DNA of 64,000 nucleotides from Oxyruncus cristatus (Eukaryota > Chordata > Aves > Passeriformes > Cotingidae), in assembly GCA_013399855.1 (NCBI GenBank), contig VXAY01002923.1, positions 124,001-188,000 on the forward strand. Reading direction: 5' to 3'. Made by a program: the position numbers and the translations under genes. The notes beneath the pieces are model-generated. The model saw only the letters and a program-made list of their open reading frames with translations. It did no database searches and was not told the origin of the DNA. Of the stretch, positions 62,481-64,000 are shown in pieces. Position 1 is the stretch's first letter. The number at the start of each line of letters is the position of its first letter.

Positions 62481-64000
62481 GGTCTTCATTTTTGGATCTA
62501 AGTCTTTCACTATATTTGAAAGGAAATTGCCAAAATGTAGTCCCAAACTCAATTTATATCTCCTCAGATTATGGAAATACGAATATACAGTATTAGAAAG
62601 TCTAACATCTCTCACAAAGGTGTTCTAGCTGTGAATGTATTGCAGTGAATAGCAAAACTAAAAAAAAAAGCATGAAGCCCTGTGAACTGTATGCACACAG
62701 TCACTCTCATATCCTGGGGAGAACTCTGGCAACACACTGTAACTGAATCAATCTTTATATTTCTTTTTCACCGGATCAAAAGCAGACAATACTCATAACC
62801 AAAGGAAATCATATCCTGACTTTTTAGAGAGGTGGGTTGTGTTATTTCTATGACTAATTTATGACTTCCCTGACACTCTTAAGAAATGAGGTTACCGATA
62901 CTGAAGTGTTCAAAAGCAGTACAATAAAAAATTATAGAGAAGCTAGGATTATGAATAGAGAAAAATGTTCAAGTGAAGTGAATATTTAGTTACTCTGATA
63001 AAAGTAAAAATTGCAATGGGTGACTTTTAACTTTCAAAACAGTCACACAAATGTATAAGTAAAGCTTTGCCAAAATCCAACAGCTATCTGAAAAAAAAGC
63101 ATCTTGAATGATTTTAACAGCACCAGTATCAAACTAAGGTATTCATGTGTTTGTGTAATGTTACTTTTACATGACAGTTACTGAAGATAACAGATGACTT
63201 CAGGGCTGTAAACCAAACCAATGTCAACAGCAAAAGAGCTGATGTTCCTTAGCATAACTCATCTTTCCTCCTCTGTCTGTGCTATGTAAGTGAGAAAGAA
63301 AAGTATGCAGAGCTATCAAAAAAGAAAGTTTTAAAAACAAGTCAAATGAAATCTGAAAGAAAATCTTTTAAAGTGTCTCTTAAAAGGCTCCTAAGGACAA
63401 ACTCTCAGATGTAAAGCAAAATATCACATTAAAGAAATATGTTTGTACATATTTTTATTCATGTAAAATAAGTACTTTGTCCTTAGTATAAATATATGAA
63501 AAGTTTTAATCACATCACCACTCCATTTTTTGGAGGAAAAAAATCACTAGTCGTATTACTGACATCATAAATTCTAAAGAAATCATTCTCTTCACCTGTG
63601 ACACTGGTGTTGCAAGAGAAGTTTACTTTCTGAGGGAAGAAATTTTATTTTGCTAATAGTATGTCAAAAGTCTGCAGTGAGGGATTTCCACTTTGGGCTT
63701 TTTTAATGAGAAATGAAATAAAATAAACTCCCTCATCCTATAAAGTTTGTAATATAGACAAGTTTTCCAAAGTAAGTTAACAGAGTACAGAAATAAACAA
63801 AAAAAAACCCCAAACAAAAACCAACCAATGAAACAAAAAAACCAAACAAAAGTAAAAAATATCCAAGCAAACAAAAAGCCTACCATGGTTTTATATTTTT
63901 ATTTCTCTTGGCTAATTACTAGTAAACTCACTATCACAGGTGACTATGATATATCAATTCCTATCAATCAAAGTAAACATACCTTAGTTCAGACTTTATT
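62481..64000. other. Unique AT-rich sequence to window end
   Basis: No gene recognised. Positions 63795-63870 are an A/C-rich low-complexity patch (AAACC/AAACA words) that produces a phenylalanine-rich minus-strand ORF with no significance. Confidence 0.5.

Overview
The window looks like vertebrate, almost certainly avian, nuclear DNA. It is AT-rich with long stretches of unique sequence and no long intact ORF. It carries many fossil CR1 LINE retrotransposons, recognised by their reverse transcriptase motifs and by 3' ends of repeated ATTCTATG/ATTCTGTG octamers. It also has several LTR types familiar from bird genomes, with no internal retroviral genes between them. I see no bacterial-style operons, CRISPR arrays, tRNA or rRNA genes. 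The species cannot be fixed from the sequence alone.

Region by region. 0-3.6 kb: unique sequence with a possible terminal exon at the left edge (minus strand). 3.6-10.4 kb: a CR1 3' end, a large (TATC)n microsatellite, an unresolved NN beside a poly-T run, a very old CR1/L3-type relic, and two LTR-like units in opposite orientation. 11.2-12.7 kb: the best candidate protein-coding exon (minus strand) next to a decayed CR1. 12.7-24.3 kb: mostly unique, with one LTR near 21 kb. 24.3-31.9 kb: a CR1 end, a second candidate exon, an inverted pair of an unrecognised dispersed repeat, and an ERVL-type LTR. 34-37.5 kb: a second LTR family and a CR1 fragment. 37.5-46 kb: unique. 46-49 kb: a long antisense CR1 fragment, a second CR1 end, and the zinc-finger tail of another LINE. 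50-60 kb: candidate exons, an LTR split by a CR1 insertion, further LTR pieces, and an internally deleted CR1. 60-64 kb: unique, with one old LINE-like relic.

The most useful hypothesis is that the window lies inside one long minus-strand gene. Five segments (59803-59856, 50125-50353, 25150-25312, 11178-11407, 240-339) combine an open frame with plausible splice signals. Three of the four neighbouring pairs have compatible phase without further exons. Only the 11.2 kb segment is convincing alone, and I do not recognise the protein. The rest is inference, because AT-rich DNA yields chance exon-like combinations, several of which I list as rejected. The other original observations are a roughly 150-bp repeat present twice in inverted orientation (26.2 and 29.9 kb) and a CCHC-type LINE tail at 48.8 kb.
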